DNA of 64,000 nt from Monodelphis domestica. Taxonomy: Eukaryota > Chordata > Mammalia > Didelphimorphia > Didelphidae. The position numbers were made by a program, and so were the translations under genes. Shown here piece after piece: positions 9,101-18,110 of the stretch (positions within the stretch are counted from its first letter, which is position 1; the number at the start of each line of letters is the position of its first letter). The stretch lies in assembly GCF_027887165.1 (NCBI RefSeq), contig NC_077233.1:228432872-228496871 (forward strand). Reading direction: 5' to 3'. Under the pieces are notes generated by a model, which saw nothing but the letters and a program-made list of their open reading frames with translations, did not search any database and was not told the origin of the DNA.

Positions 9101-11677
9101 CACAGAAAAGCACTAAATAAATGGAAGCTCTTATCATAAAACAAATTGTACTACAGTGGACAGAACACTAGATTTTAAATCTAAGGTCTTAGTTCAAGAC
9201 CCTGCAGCTATATTACTTACTACCTGTGTGACAGCAGGCAAGTCATTTAATCTCTATAAATCTAAGTTTTCTCATCTTTAAAAGAGGGGATAACTAAATT
9301 TAAATATGCCCATCTCACACAGTTTTGAGAAAAGTGTTTTGAAAGCCTGAAATGCTATATAAAATTGAGTTATTGCAGAAAGTTGATATTTTTACAAGCC
9401 ACTGTTATGGCTCTCAGAAGTTAATAAAGGCAGAACCACAGCACCTAATTTGCTGTAACTTGGGTAAACTTCTAGACTAGGCCAGCTAGACGATGCAAAT
9501 GAGGAAGGTGGCCTAGATTACCTCGTAAAATACTTTATAGCTCTAAATCTATGAGCTCCAACACAAATACAAGAAAGAATTTAGTACTGCTCTTGTGGAT
9601 ATTAACAACAATTCGTTACACAGTCTTTTTATTAAGAGTTGTGGTTGATAAAAAAAAAGTAGGAAAAGCTAATATTATTATGTATTACTCTCTTATTAAG
9701 GAACCTTGGATAAATTCTTGGCATTAGTTTCTTCATCTTAGAAAATAGAAAGACACTTTTGTATTTACTTTCTAGAGCATAAAATTTTAAAAGAATGTTT
9801 ATGCATACTCTGAGGAACATGAGGAATAGATTCTATGTAAATTCAACAGTACTATTAATAACCCTCACAAAATTTTTTTTTACAATTTTATCATAGTTCA
9901 CTACTTTCAGAAGTAATCTTAAGTGCACAGAAAACCTTATCACAAGACTACACACAAGGTATACTTACATGTTTACAGATGAACTGCTTTTTTGGATTAT
10001 CTAAAAGGCTTTACGTTTTTGGAAATTCATTTAAACTTGTCATCTTACTTGTCCATTAAAAATAAAGATAAATTTTGCAATTTTCCCTCTTACAAATGGA
10101 AATAATGAATTATAGATTTAGAGCTTTAAAGGTCATCCAGTTAGAATTTTACTTTTTAAGAAACCAAAACTCAGAGTAAGGTCACACAAGTTATTAAGCC
10201 AAACTCAAAATTCAAGTCTTCTGATTTCATAACCATTATTCTGTCCATTATACCATTCTGACTCTCCTTTAAAATACCAAGTATATACATATTCTCTTTT
10301 ATTTCCTTTCATAGGTGAAGAACTTATGTAAGGTGTCATATAAATACAACTAGACAATATTATTTTAAGATATACTCTTCTTATTAAATAACTCAGGGTA
10401 AGTCAATTTATGTTCCCTGCATTTACTGCTACAAGAGCATTAAAAAAAAACCCTGAATTTTTGATTATTATATTTGCAGTATACATTATGCCATTTACTA
10501 TACAGCTTAAACAAAAAAATCTTTTTTATAAATTCTATAAAGGCATTTTATTCAAACTCCAGTAAAACCTGGCCTGAATGTTCTTCATTTCAAATGCCAC
10601 CTAAAAGCATAGCAACTGTCAGTTGCTTATATGACATATTCCTTAACTAACAAATACTAAAATAATTGAACTTGTTCAATTTTTCAGCTGAGTTCTCCAA
10701 TCTGCCTCATGTTTTATATAGAATAGGTTTGTTGTACTACTTGATGATGTCATAACTGTGTTTGTCACCTTTCTCCTCTGGATTATAAACTTCTTAAGAT
10801 AAAGAGTTTACCAAAACTGTGAAAAAACCATAGCTCCTGGCACAAACTAATGCGTTTATTTGGGGGAATATTTTACAATTGATAAAGCTGAGTGGATTAT
10901 TTACTGCATCCCTCTAAGTAGTCTCTAGTTACATCATTGTCAAGGAAGCAAACGAAAACATGAACTGAACAGTAAAGCTAAATAGCTGTTGTGACTGTCC
11001 AAAGATAACTCTGGCATGAACTTTTCAGTATAAATACCCTAGAGCACAATAAAAAACTCTATTTTTTAAATGTTCAAATACCAAGGGCCTGGGGACAACA
11101 TCATTACTAAAAAAAATTCTTTATTTATCTTTGACCTCAGCAGTAAAAAATGTGTTTTCCTTCATTCCTTCATGCTGGAAGTATCTCCATTTCTTGGTCT
11201 CTGGGTTTTGCATAGGTCAATTTATCTGGTTCCTTTATCTCAAACTATCTTGAACCTCCTGGACAAACGCACAAAGTTCAAACAAGTCTAGCAAAAGAAC
11301 AGAAAGAGAAGTATGTCTGTTTGTATGGGGGTGGGGGGGTAAGGAGAACTGAGATTTGGAGGAAAAAAGCTTTTGGATCACCAAACTAAAATTAAGTTTC
11401 TACGGTGTGCCAGGAGAGAGGAGGTAAAGATCTGAGCTTCGGCTAACTAGGGTTTTGTTTTGCTTTATTCTGTTTTTATCTATTCCCACCACCAACCTTG
11501 TGGGACACAGGCGTCCTCAATGCCCGGGTACTCTGGCCTAAACAACCAAGTTCGCTCACCATCATATCGGATGTCCGATCCCTCCTGGGGGAAGTCTATG
11601 GCAGGTGGCGGTGGTAACCCCGTAGCTCCAGCGCCCTTTGCCTCACATTCCTGGGATTCAGAATCGTCCTCGAGCAT
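1..11677 (-). CDS. EIF2AK1: EIF2AK1 (heme-regulated eIF2alpha kinase, HRI), exons 1-9, 3' part outside window
   Basis: HRI is a cytosolic Ser/Thr kinase. It phosphorylates eIF2alpha at Ser51 when heme is short, or when DELE1 relays mitochondrial stress, and so lowers translation. Nine exons join in phase into about 315 codons that align with human HRI. From the chosen start, residues 24-33 read [10 protein letters not shown], and 94-137 carry the N-terminal heme region with HH at 119-120. [11 protein letters not shown] at 173-183 is the glycine loop, and K196 in the YAIKK stretch is the ATP-binding lysine. The kinase insert begins near residue 240 and contains a run of five serines; the window ends inside it. 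The HRD, DFG and C-terminal lobe are outside. All introns read here are GT-AG and no break is seen, so the gene looks intact. Human numbering fits exactly for the first 40 residues and at K196. Confidence 0.97.
331..1130. other. Possible inserted element around the inverted repeat (family unknown, LTR-like fossil at best)
   Basis: This stretch begins TGTAGCAGTCC and is richer in CpG than the surrounding intron (for example near 1034-1052 and 1100). Read on the minus strand, it has AATAAA-type signals near 1000-1025. That is compatible with an old LTR, but no paired ends or target duplication could be confirmed. The extent is a guess. Confidence 0.25.
356..670. repeat. Perfect 100-bp inverted repeat with 115-bp loop (EIF2AK1 intron 8)
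   Basis: The arms at 356-455 and 571-670 are exact reverse complements over all 100 bases by direct reading, with a spacer at 456-570. Both arms keep the CpG-containing core gcgcgaaacc, so the arms have not decayed independently. In the EIF2AK1 pre-mRNA this would fold into a long hairpin. It may be a palindromic mobile element, part of a longer insert, or an inverted duplication. Confidence 0.95.
1272..1335 (-). CDS. EIF2AK1: EIF2AK1 exon 8
   Basis: 64 nt coding (D)[20 protein letters not shown] plus two bases of Arg, aligning with human DRAAIELPSLEVLSDQEEDR. It begins the kinase insert. The acceptor CAG is at 1336-1338 and the donor GTATTA at 1266-1271. The following intron 8 contains the long inverted repeat at 356-670. 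Confidence 0.95.
1425..1620 (+). repeat. MIR/MAR1-like CORE-SINE fragment (intron 7)
   Basis: Carries the diagnostic run cattttacaaatgagaaatt followed by the degraded 'cttgcctaagttcacaaag' core of the MIR/MAR1 family. Confidence 0.6.
1812..1911 (-). CDS. EIF2AK1: EIF2AK1 exon 7
   Basis: 100 nt coding [20 protein letters not shown] then [13 protein letters not shown] plus one base. It contains the alphaC glutamate (LREV) and the [11 protein letters not shown] signature of eIF2alpha kinases. The acceptor CAG is at 1912-1914 and the donor GTGAAC at 1806-1811. Confidence 0.98.
2150..2345 (+). repeat. MIR-like fragment (intron 6)
   Basis: Shows 'ccccatcttacatgttgggaaacc' type spacing followed by an 'aatgacta' core, as in decayed MIRs. 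Weak. Confidence 0.35.
2636..2716 (-). CDS. EIF2AK1: EIF2AK1 exon 6 (catalytic lysine)
   Basis: 81 nt, 27 codons, phase 0 at both ends: [18 protein letters not shown] then KATRKDCMK. The AIK lysine is residue 196, which pairs with the alphaC glutamate and ATP phosphates. The acceptor CAG is at 2717-2719 and the donor GTATGA at 2630-2635. Confidence 0.98.
3095..3240 (+). repeat. MAR1/MIR-like fragment (intron 5)
   Basis: Resembles the MAR1 body 'ccttgaaattccatctaatcc...cttcatttgacag' and its downstream core. Decayed. Confidence 0.5.
3345..3433. repeat. Block shared with the hAT-like MITE at 53182-53359
   Basis: 'ttattttgttaaatatttcc' and its upstream AT-rich context match the internal part of the element at 53182-53359. 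No terminal inverted repeats are visible here, so this is a fragment. Confidence 0.45.
3434..3484. repeat. Short hairpin, 16-bp perfect stem, 19-nt loop
   Basis: Arms agaatattgcagctgt (3434-3449) and its reverse complement (3469-3484). It lies at the edge of the MITE-like block in EIF2AK1 intron 5. It could fold in DNA or RNA; the stem is shorter than a typical pre-miRNA. Confidence 0.8.
3698..3797 (-). CDS. EIF2AK1: EIF2AK1 exon 5 (kinase glycine loop)
   Basis: 100 nt coding (R)[20 protein letters not shown] then [13 protein letters not shown]. This is the start of the kinase N-lobe with the GxGxxG ATP loop. The acceptor AG is at 3798-3799 and the donor GTGATT at 3692-3697. It is nearly identical to human [20 protein letters not shown]. 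Confidence 0.98.
4054..4091 (-). CDS. EIF2AK1: EIF2AK1 exon 4 (38-nt small exon)
   Basis: Codes [12 protein letters not shown] plus two bases of an Arg codon, matching human QDPCEDISRIQKIRSR in place but poorly in sequence. The acceptor CAG is at 4092-4094 and the donor GTAATG at 4048-4053. Its placement is secured by phase on both sides. This linker between the heme domain and the kinase lobe is the least conserved part of the exons seen. Confidence 0.9.
4456..4589 (-). CDS. EIF2AK1: EIF2AK1 exon 3 (heme-ligand histidines)
   Basis: 134 nt coding [20 protein letters not shown] then [15 protein letters not shown] and AKQRVLE. The HH pair falls at residues 119-120, the positions reported as heme-contacting in mammalian HRI. 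The acceptor AG is at 4590-4591 and the donor GTAATT at 4450-4455. The reading frame closes exactly at the donor (phase 0). Confidence 0.97.
5437..5615 (+). mobile_element. Marsupial tRNA-derived SINE (WSINE1/MON1-like), intron 2
   Basis: Head ggggcatctgggtggctcag, the 'ccctgggcaagtcact' core, the 'ctgccttggaaccaat' tail and an A-run end. The 3' part carries a small internal deletion. Confidence 0.9.
6406..6564 (-). CDS. EIF2AK1: EIF2AK1 exon 2
   Basis: 159 nt, entering at phase 1 and leaving with one base. It codes SDVPAELQ...[20 protein letters not shown]...RSRQVFT, close to human SDVPAEIQ...RSRQVFK. The acceptor AG is at 6565-6566 and the donor GTTAGT at 6400-6405. This is the first half of the N-terminal heme-binding region. 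Intron 1 upstream is about 5 kb and filled with MIR and L2 remnants. Confidence 0.96.
6670..7690 (-). repeat. Decayed L2 (CR1-clade LINE) remnants in intron 1
   Basis: The segment around 7565-7680 parallels 14780-14900, which itself lies next to recognisable L2. 'agagccactgtcaactga' near 7002 matches the L2 minus-strand 'gggagccactgg' motif. Heavily mutated; edges uncertain. Confidence 0.45.
7692..7875 (+). repeat. MIR SINE
   Basis: Full MIR-like layout: 'gaaagagtcctgagttggcc' head, 'ctgcctctgccacttact' and 'cctcatctgtaaaataaagg' tail. Confidence 0.75.
8245..8430 (+). repeat. MIR SINE
   Basis: Shows 'actctgacactacctatgtg', 'gacctaggtcaagtccctta' and the 'cagatggtccc' tail typical of MIR. 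Confidence 0.75.
8440..9010 (-). repeat. Decayed L2 3' region
   Basis: Order of degraded motifs as in the minus-strand L2 copies at 13.4-14.6 and 22 kb (attcca...gccag..., agtttt..ggac..., aaaatcagatttat). Edges approximate. Confidence 0.4.
9152..9375 (+). repeat. MIR SINE
   Basis: 'cttactacctgtgtgacagc', 'aggcaagtcatttaatctct' and the 'tttctcatctttaaaagagg' tail. Confidence 0.75.
9376..10104. other. Intron 1 sequence without recognisable content
   Basis: AT-rich intronic sequence. I see no exon, RNA gene or clear repeat. Confidence 0.5.
10105..10262 (+). repeat. MAR1/MIR-like fragment
   Basis: 'gagctttaaaggtcatccag' followed by 'ggtcacacaagttatt' and 'caagtcttctgatttc' fits the MAR1 body. 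Confidence 0.6.
10263..11553. other. Proximal intron 1 of EIF2AK1, no recognisable repeat
   Basis: Intronic sequence running up to the exon 1 donor. Open reading frames here (for example 11070-11291) show no similarity I know. Confidence 0.5.
11560..11677 (-). CDS. EIF2AK1: EIF2AK1 exon 1, coding part
   Basis: Codes MLEDDSES...[12 protein letters not shown]...RYD plus the first base of codon 40. The donor is G/GTGAGC at 11554-11559. The ATG at 11675-11677 is preferred because it gives exactly 39 full codons, as in human HRI, and puts the key histidines and lysine at their known numbers. Two further in-frame ATGs lie upstream (11686 and 11779) with no stop between, so a longer N-terminus is possible. 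Both ATGs at 11686 and 11677 have G at -3. Confidence 0.9.
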
Positions 11678-11685
11678 CGCCCGCA

Positions 11686-12350
11686 TCGCAGGGGCAGAGG
11701 CCGCCCCATCCAAAGGATCTGTGAGGTCCTTAGCCCCGAGCCGCGGCAGCCGATCTGCAGGGATTACCAGTCTCTCCAAGGCGGCGCAACGAGCCCCCGG
11801 AAGTGACTGCTAGAGGACCGGAAATCGACTCAGTGCAGAAGAGAAGTAAGCCACCCAGAGCCTTAGCCGAAGGAGCACCACCGTGCGCCCCCTTCCGGGA
11901 TGAGGGAGAAGCGTTGACGCTACGACCCCTGTCGGTGAGTGTGTGGAATCGCTCTCCTTTAGACGAGGCATGACCCCAAGTCTTTCCCTCAACCCCGCCC
12001 CCGAAAAAAAAAATATGGAGGCTCTGGGTTCCGGGAATCTATTCCTCCGTCGTCTTCTTTCCTGCCGCACTACCCTACCCTCCATCCATCTGGTGGAATA
12101 AGTTAGTGCCACCGCATCCCTAACTCTCCCAAGGAATAGAGCGTGCCACCGCATCCCTAACTCTCCCACGGAATAGAGCTCCTTTAGGGAAGGACTATAA
12201 TGCGAGGCCGAAGGCAAGAGGATGTGCCCTCCCAGTGTATGTGGTCCAAAACCTGATGAGATAGCCCCTCCTCGGGGGTGGAGGGTGAAATCTGACCTGC
12301 CTCCATTTGTCTACAGCCCGGCCTCTTCCGGAAGTCCGAGAAGAGGATTA
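11686..12350. promoter_or_regulatory. EIF2AK1 CpG-rich promoter and 5' UTR
   Basis: This is the only strongly GC- and CpG-rich stretch in the window and it sits just upstream of the EIF2AK1 start codon. ETS-family type motifs (CCGGAAG core, either strand) occur at 11797-11805, 11818-11825, 11892-11898 and, as a palindrome, 12324-12334. No TATA box is evident, as expected for a housekeeping promoter. The transcription start is inferred to lie about 11750-11850. Factor identity (for example GABPA) is inference from the motif only. Confidence 0.75.
12106..12179. repeat. 37-bp tandem duplication in promoter region
   Basis: Two copies of a 37-bp unit beginning gtgccaccgcatccctaact, at 12106-12142 and 12143-12179. 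They differ at a single base, which suggests a recent duplication. Confidence 0.95.
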
Positions 12351-12464
12351 TGGGTAGTAAGGAAAGCTTCCCACTCCTCATCTGCCCCTGCTCTTTTTCC
12401 TTCATCAGGGTTTTGGGCCAGTGGGCTTTTCATCCCCTCCAATTGTGGTGGATTCCACCCGTGA

Positions 12465-12632
12465 ACTTTGGGGTGTCACAATAGTGTCTTAAATATATAA
12501 ATTAAAATACATAGGATTACAAAGGAAACCAGTTATGTTGAAATAAACATGTAACATTTCCCATCCAAGTTCAAGGACACCACTCCCTTGAATTCGATTC
12601 CACAGATCCCAGGTTAAGAATCCCTGCTTTAA
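12465..12632 (-). mobile_element. hAT-Charlie-type nonautonomous DNA element fragment
   Basis: Read on the minus strand it starts ggattcttaacctgggatct and contains 'ttacatgtttatttcaac', as in the widespread mammalian hAT family whose ends read 'ggttcttaacctggggtcc'. The far end is degraded and no target duplication was confirmed. Confidence 0.5.
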
Positions 12633-12639
12633 GCTATAT

Positions 12640-13150
12640 GGGAACTGAAAACCCCAAACCCCAAAAGGAATGGTGTTGATAGCCCTAAAGCCTAGAGAAA
12701 TCTCTTTTGGGGGAAGGAGGAAAACTTCTACTCCTCAACTGTAAACTGTTAAAACTAGTGTAAATAGAAAGAAACTGACATTTTCAATAACTTCATAATC
12801 AAATCTATATTAGGATAGTCCCCTACCTGTATATAAGTGAAGCAATATTTAATTTGATTTGATTCCATAATTTTAACATTTTTAAGTAATATTTTTGCTC
12901 TCTTTTCAGAGGGAAACAAAGACTTCTAGGCCTTCTTTCCTAGAATAGTCTCAGGAGAGATCTCTCTCATCTATGTGGTAATGATATCATGTATATACAT
13001 ACACATAAATGTTTATATACCAGTATGTTTATATACATAAATATATCTGTAAGCCCATGTTTATATGGAAAGGAATAAATTTGTGTGCCTGGGTAATTAG
13101 TTAAGACTTAAGATTTTATTGCTGTAATGAATGAGGAGACTCTATCACTG
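12640..13150. other. Intergenic sequence, no recognisable feature
   Basis: AT-rich with a short TATA-like microsatellite near 12985-13050. Nothing else seen. Confidence 0.5.
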
Positions 13151-13172
13151 CAGATAAGCAACAATATATTCT

Positions 13173-13378
13173 TTTTTTTTTTTTAAACCCTTACCTTCCG
13201 TCTTGGAGTCAATACTGTGTATTGGCTCCAAGGCAGAAGAGTGGTAAGGGCTAGGCAATGGGGGTCAAGTGACTTGCCCAGGGTCACACAGCTAGGAAGT
13301 GGCTGAGGCCGGATTTGAACCTAGGACCTCCCGTCTCTAGGCCTGGTTCTCAATCCACTGAGCTACCCAGCTGCCCCC
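13173..13378 (-). mobile_element. Marsupial SINE (WSINE1/MON1-like), intact with target duplication
   Basis: Nearly complete copy with a poly-T start on the plus strand. Flanked by the exact 16-bp duplication agcaacaatatattct (13157-13172 and 13379-13394). This makes it one of the younger insertions. Confidence 0.97.
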
Positions 13379-13434
13379 AGCAACAATATATTCTGCAACT
13401 TACTGTCTTAAAAACTTGCCAGGGACAATCACAG

Positions 13435-14560
13435 TCAATAAGTATTTATTAAGATCCTGCCAAGGCACTTTGCTAGGCTGAGAATATAAATATAAATATT
13501 GAAATAATCCCTACACACACAAAGCAGTTTATATACTATGAAGGGAAATAACAAGAATACACACATTCATTCATACATATGTGCATATAACACACATGTA
13601 TTATACACACATACACATGTGACAATATATAACAAACATAAAGTAAATAACTACAAATGTATACAAAGTAGTTGAAACAAGGGATTTGGGGAAGAAGGAC
13701 AATAGCAATTGGCAGAATTAGAAAAGGTTTCATGCAGAAGACCATGCTTGAGTTGTATCTTAAAGAGAGGGATTGTAAGAAGTGAAAAAAGTAGGGTAAG
13801 GGACATATAAGGCTATCTGAGGGGGTATGAATTCCGGGGACACAATTTGGGTGGATCCTCTGATGTGGAAGGGAAGTAATGTATGAGTCTGGAAACAGCA
13901 ATAGAGATCGGGTTGTAGAGGGCTTTAAGTGCAAAATAAAGGAGTTTGAATTTTATTCTAGAGGCAATAGGAAGCTACTGTAGAGTTAGAAGACTTGAGG
14001 AGTCACCTGAGGAGGAATCATAAATCTGTGCTTAAGTAGAATTACTTGGACAGCAATGTATGGAATGAACTGGAGTGTGGAGAGAATTGAGGCAGAGAAA
14101 AGAGTAAGGAGACCTGAAATGTAGCTTTCTGAGTAGAGGAGGGGTCTGATGAGACAGATGTTGTGAAGGTAAAAATGGCAAGATTGGCAACTACTGGATA
14201 TGAGTGATGAGAGAGAGTAGGATATTGCTATGGTTACAAACCTGGAAACCTGGAAGGATGGTGGTGGCTTCACCAGAAATAGGGAAGTTTGTAAGTGAGG
14301 AAGGCTTAAAGGAAAAGATAAATTCAGGTTTAGACATGCTGAGTTTGAAATGTCTCTGGGCTGTCCAGTTTGAAATTCCCAATAGGCAATTGGCGGTGTA
14401 GGATTAAAACTCAGAGGGGAATTAGGGCTGGATATATAAATCTGGCAGTTACCTGCATAGATATGGCAGTTAAACTCATGACAGCCAATGAGGTTACCAA
14501 GAGTGTTGAGAGAGAAGAAGGCCCAGGACAGAATCATGGGGAATATTCACAATTAGGGAG
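13435..14560 (-). repeat. L2 LINE 3' region (decayed)
   Basis: Begins with the L2 tail in reverse ('gtcaataagtatttattaag...gctagg') and runs through the motif series seen in mammalian L2: 'gggctttaagtgcaaaataa', 'aggcaataggaagctactgt' and 'gaccagg'-like remnants. Long open frames on either strand here are accidental. Confidence 0.75.
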
Positions 14561-14595
14561 GCATTGTGTTGATAAATATACCTTTATAAATGTTA

Positions 14596-14700
14596 ACATA
14601 AGATTTTCTTTGTCCTAACTTTTCTCCTAATTTGATTCTTATCATATAAAGACATATACTTTAGTCCTTCATTTGTAAAATGCTATATGAGAATGCAGCA
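14596..14700. repeat. 105-bp block duplicated at 16114-16218, copy 1
   Basis: Shares 'ataagattttctttg', 'aacttttctcctaat' and 'atatgagaatgca' in the same order with the second copy, with scattered differences. Flanked on both sides by L2 remnants. Confidence 0.85.
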
Positions 14701-15060
14701 AAGGAAAATGAAAAGTAGTCAGACAGGAAGGAGAAGAACCTGGGGAGTGTAATGTCACAAAAACCCAAAGAGCAGAGTAAACAGGAAGTAAAAGTGGTCA
14801 GTCAACAGTGTCATATGCAGCAAAGAGGTTAAAAGAGATTAGGACTGAAAAGACGCCACAGGATTTGGAAATTGGGAAAAGAATTAACTTTGGCAAGAGC
14901 AGTTTGAGTTATCAATGAGGTCGGAAGCCACATTGTAGAGTGAGTGAGGATTTGAGACAGTAGAAAAGGATAATCTATTTGATGGGAAGAAGTTGAAAAT
15001 TTGAGAGAGTTTGATTAAAAGTACAATTAATACAATTTCAATTTTTAAAAACAATGTGTA
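14700..15060 (-). repeat. L2 LINE remnant
   Basis: Continues the L2 motif order after the duplicated block; 14780-14900 parallels 7565-7680. Confidence 0.5.
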
Positions 15061-15126
15061 TTGGCCCCATCCAAATATGCCTGTGTTCCGTTTGGGGTTT
15101 TTTTGGTTTGTTTTTGTTGTTGTTGT

Positions 15127-15327
15127 TTTTTGTAAACTCTTACCTTCCATCTTGGAATCAATACTGTGTATTGGTTCCAAGGCAGAAGAATGGTAAGGGC
15201 TAGGCAATGGGGTTTAAGTGACTTGCCCAGGGGCACACAGCTGGGAAGTGTCTGAGGTCACCTTTGAACCCAGAACCTCCCTTCTCTAGACCTGGCTTTC
15301 AATCCACTGAACTACCCAGCTGCCCCC
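15127..15327 (-). mobile_element. Marsupial SINE (WSINE1/MON1-like)
   Basis: Reverse-oriented full copy from 'ttgtaaactcttaccttcca' to 'actacccagctgcccc', preceded by a T/GTT-rich tail. Confidence 0.93.
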
Positions 15328-15659
15328 TCTTTTGTTTTTTTTTAAATAGAATTGTAAACAATGTTTATGATAGTTCTTATTACTCTAACCTCACTTTCAT
15401 AATTTTGCGTGTCAACATATTTAATTCTGATCCTCATGTATATCCTTTATTAGGAGATCATATTATTATGGTACATTAATATAGCATAATTGACTCAGGT
15501 ATTCATCAATCATTAGCCACACTGGTTATTTATAGTTTTTAATGATTAAAAATAAAGTTTTTATTACTTTTTCCACAGGTAAGGTTTTTTTTCTTTTTCA
15601 TACTTTGGGCTTTGGAATATCATTGGGATTTCTGATATGATCAATTTTGTGATGTATTT

Positions 15660-15975
15660 ACTTCTTAAAAAAAAGTCTGATGAGAGCCTTAACTGGGGTC
15701 ATGGACTTTGAGTGGGGTGGAAAAATTAATATGAGAATTGTCATCAAGGTAAAATTGACAAGACTTGTCAACTTATTAGCTATTTGGATTGAAGGAGAGG
15801 GAGGAGTTAAGTATGACTTTAAGATTCAAGGTCATGAATTTGGGAGACTAAAAGACTAGTGGTTCCTTTAATAGATACAGAAAAGTTTGAAAAAAAGGTA
15901 AGGTTAGGGTGTGGTGTGTAAGAGGGAAGATAAAAAGTTCTATTTTGTGTATGTTGAGTTTTTCAGTGTCTACAG
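15660..15975 (-). repeat. L2 LINE fragment
   Basis: 'ggaggagttaagtatgactt' followed by 'aagattcaaggtcatgaatt' corresponds to the L2 segment 'gaggagtcaaggatgactcc'. Confidence 0.7.
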
Positions 15976-16113
15976 ACACATCTGAGAAAAACAAGCAATT
16001 GAATTCAGATACTAATTAATCACTCTGAAAATGAATACACTATTCTACCTTGCCTTGCTTTAATTTGTCCCTTCCAAATTCATCCTATACATTTATGCCT
16101 TTTTTTAAACTGT

Positions 16114-16218
16114 AATATAAGATTTTCTTTGTTCTAACTTTTCTCCTAATCTTGAGTCTGACACTTATAAAGACATACTTTAGTCCCTCTTATGTAAAAT
16201 GTCATATGAGAATGCATT
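16114..16218. repeat. 105-bp duplicated block, copy 2
   Basis: Second copy of 14596-14700, same orientation, about 1.5 kb away, followed directly by a SINE. Confidence 0.85.
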
Positions 16219-16251
16219 CTGACACAGATTCATTAATAAAATATCAACTTC

Positions 16252-16460
16252 AGGGGCAACTAGATGGCTCAATGGATAGAGAACCAGGTCTGGAGTCAGG
16301 AAGACCTGTCCAAATAGGGCCTCAGACCCTTCCTGTGTGACCCTGGGCGAGTCACTTAATCCCAGTTACCTAGTTCTTACCACTTTTCTGTCTTGGAATC
16401 TATACTTAGTGTCATTTCTAAGATAGAAAAGTTTAGAGGGTTTTAAAATAAATAAATAAA
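16252..16460 (+). mobile_element. Marsupial SINE, diverged subfamily
   Basis: Head 'ggggcaactagatggctcaa', body 'gtctggagtcaggaagacct', and an (AAAT)n tail. The 'ggagtcaggaagacctg' variant differs from the 'gagatgggaggtcctagg' copies, so two SINE subfamilies are present. Confidence 0.85.
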
Positions 16461-16869
16461 ATATTAATTTCTATGATGTACTAATAAGACATTTATACTT
16501 TTTTTAAGTTGCATTCTCTTTGCATACAGATATATTTTACCCTGACACTTACAACCTTCTCTTTCCCTTATTTATCCATAGTAGGAGACTTCTTAAAAAT
16601 AGCCCCAAAAGTAGATTAAGTCCTCTGGGATACTTTTTAGAGGAACTTTCAAACAAGATAATGTAGCCTGAGTTGTGGACCATTTGTTTGTCAATCAGTG
16701 ATTAGTGAGCCAATCAGGTAGTACTAAAATAGATAAGGACAATTCATTGTCAGACCTTGCCATATCGATGAGCCAAAACCCAGTGACTAGTGATGAATAT
16801 CATTACATTCAGTCAACTGCTAATAGTCTTAGCATAGGCTATAATTAAAGTGACAAATCCAGTATAACT

Positions 16870-16995
16870 GTGAGGATTCTTGGTTCTGAACCTCTGAAAG
16901 CTTGGTCACTTAACCTCAGTTTCCTATTCTATAAAATAATGGGAATAGACTTTATTTACAAGGACCCTTTTGAGTTCTCAATCTTATGATCTTAT
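16870..16995 (+). repeat. MIR fragment
   Basis: 'ggtcacttaacctcagtttc' then 'ctataaaataatgggaatag', the 3' half of a MIR. Confidence 0.65.
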
Positions 16996-17237
16996 TTGTA
17001 TATTTTCCTCTTAAACTTTAGACTAGTTATTTGATGTTAAATTTTTGGATCATTGTAACCCATGAAACAAAGAAAAATACAAAATGTTCTATGGTTGTGT
17101 GCAGACCCTATTCGATTTCTATAGTACCTCGGCCAGAGGAATAGAAAAGGGGGCATACAGTGCCCAGAACAGCACAGGTTTTAGATTGTAACTGCCTGCA
17201 GCTACAAATTAATATCTTCTCAGGTGGACACCTGAGA

Positions 17238-17955
<718 letters not shown>

Positions 17956-17959
17956 ACAT

Positions 17960-18110
17960 AACGAACATAGAATTGCAAAGATACAGCTGGAAAGAACCTT
18001 AGAAGTCATCTAATCCAAAATTCTCATTTTACAGATGAGGAAACTGAGGCCTACAAAGCTTAAGTGACTTGTCCAAGATTACACAGGTATTTAGTAATAG
18101 AACTATCCTA
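17960..18110 (+). repeat. MAR1/MIR-family SINE
   Basis: Well-preserved 'cattttacagatgaggaaac', 'tgaggcctacaaagct' and 'gtgacttgtccaagattaca' core. Confidence 0.85.

Noticed and set aside
11810-12217. 135-aa minus-strand frame in the CpG-rich promoter
   Set aside because: GC-rich DNA leaves frames open by chance; no known domain, and it lies upstream of the EIF2AK1 start.
13230-13370. tRNA-like heads in the SINE copies as possible tRNA genes
   Set aside because: All belong to full SINE units with A-rich tails; no free-standing cloverleaf was found.
13536-14537. Long minus-strand frames (132 and 183 aa)
   Set aside because: They lie in decayed L2 sequence and do not show L2 protein motifs in order.
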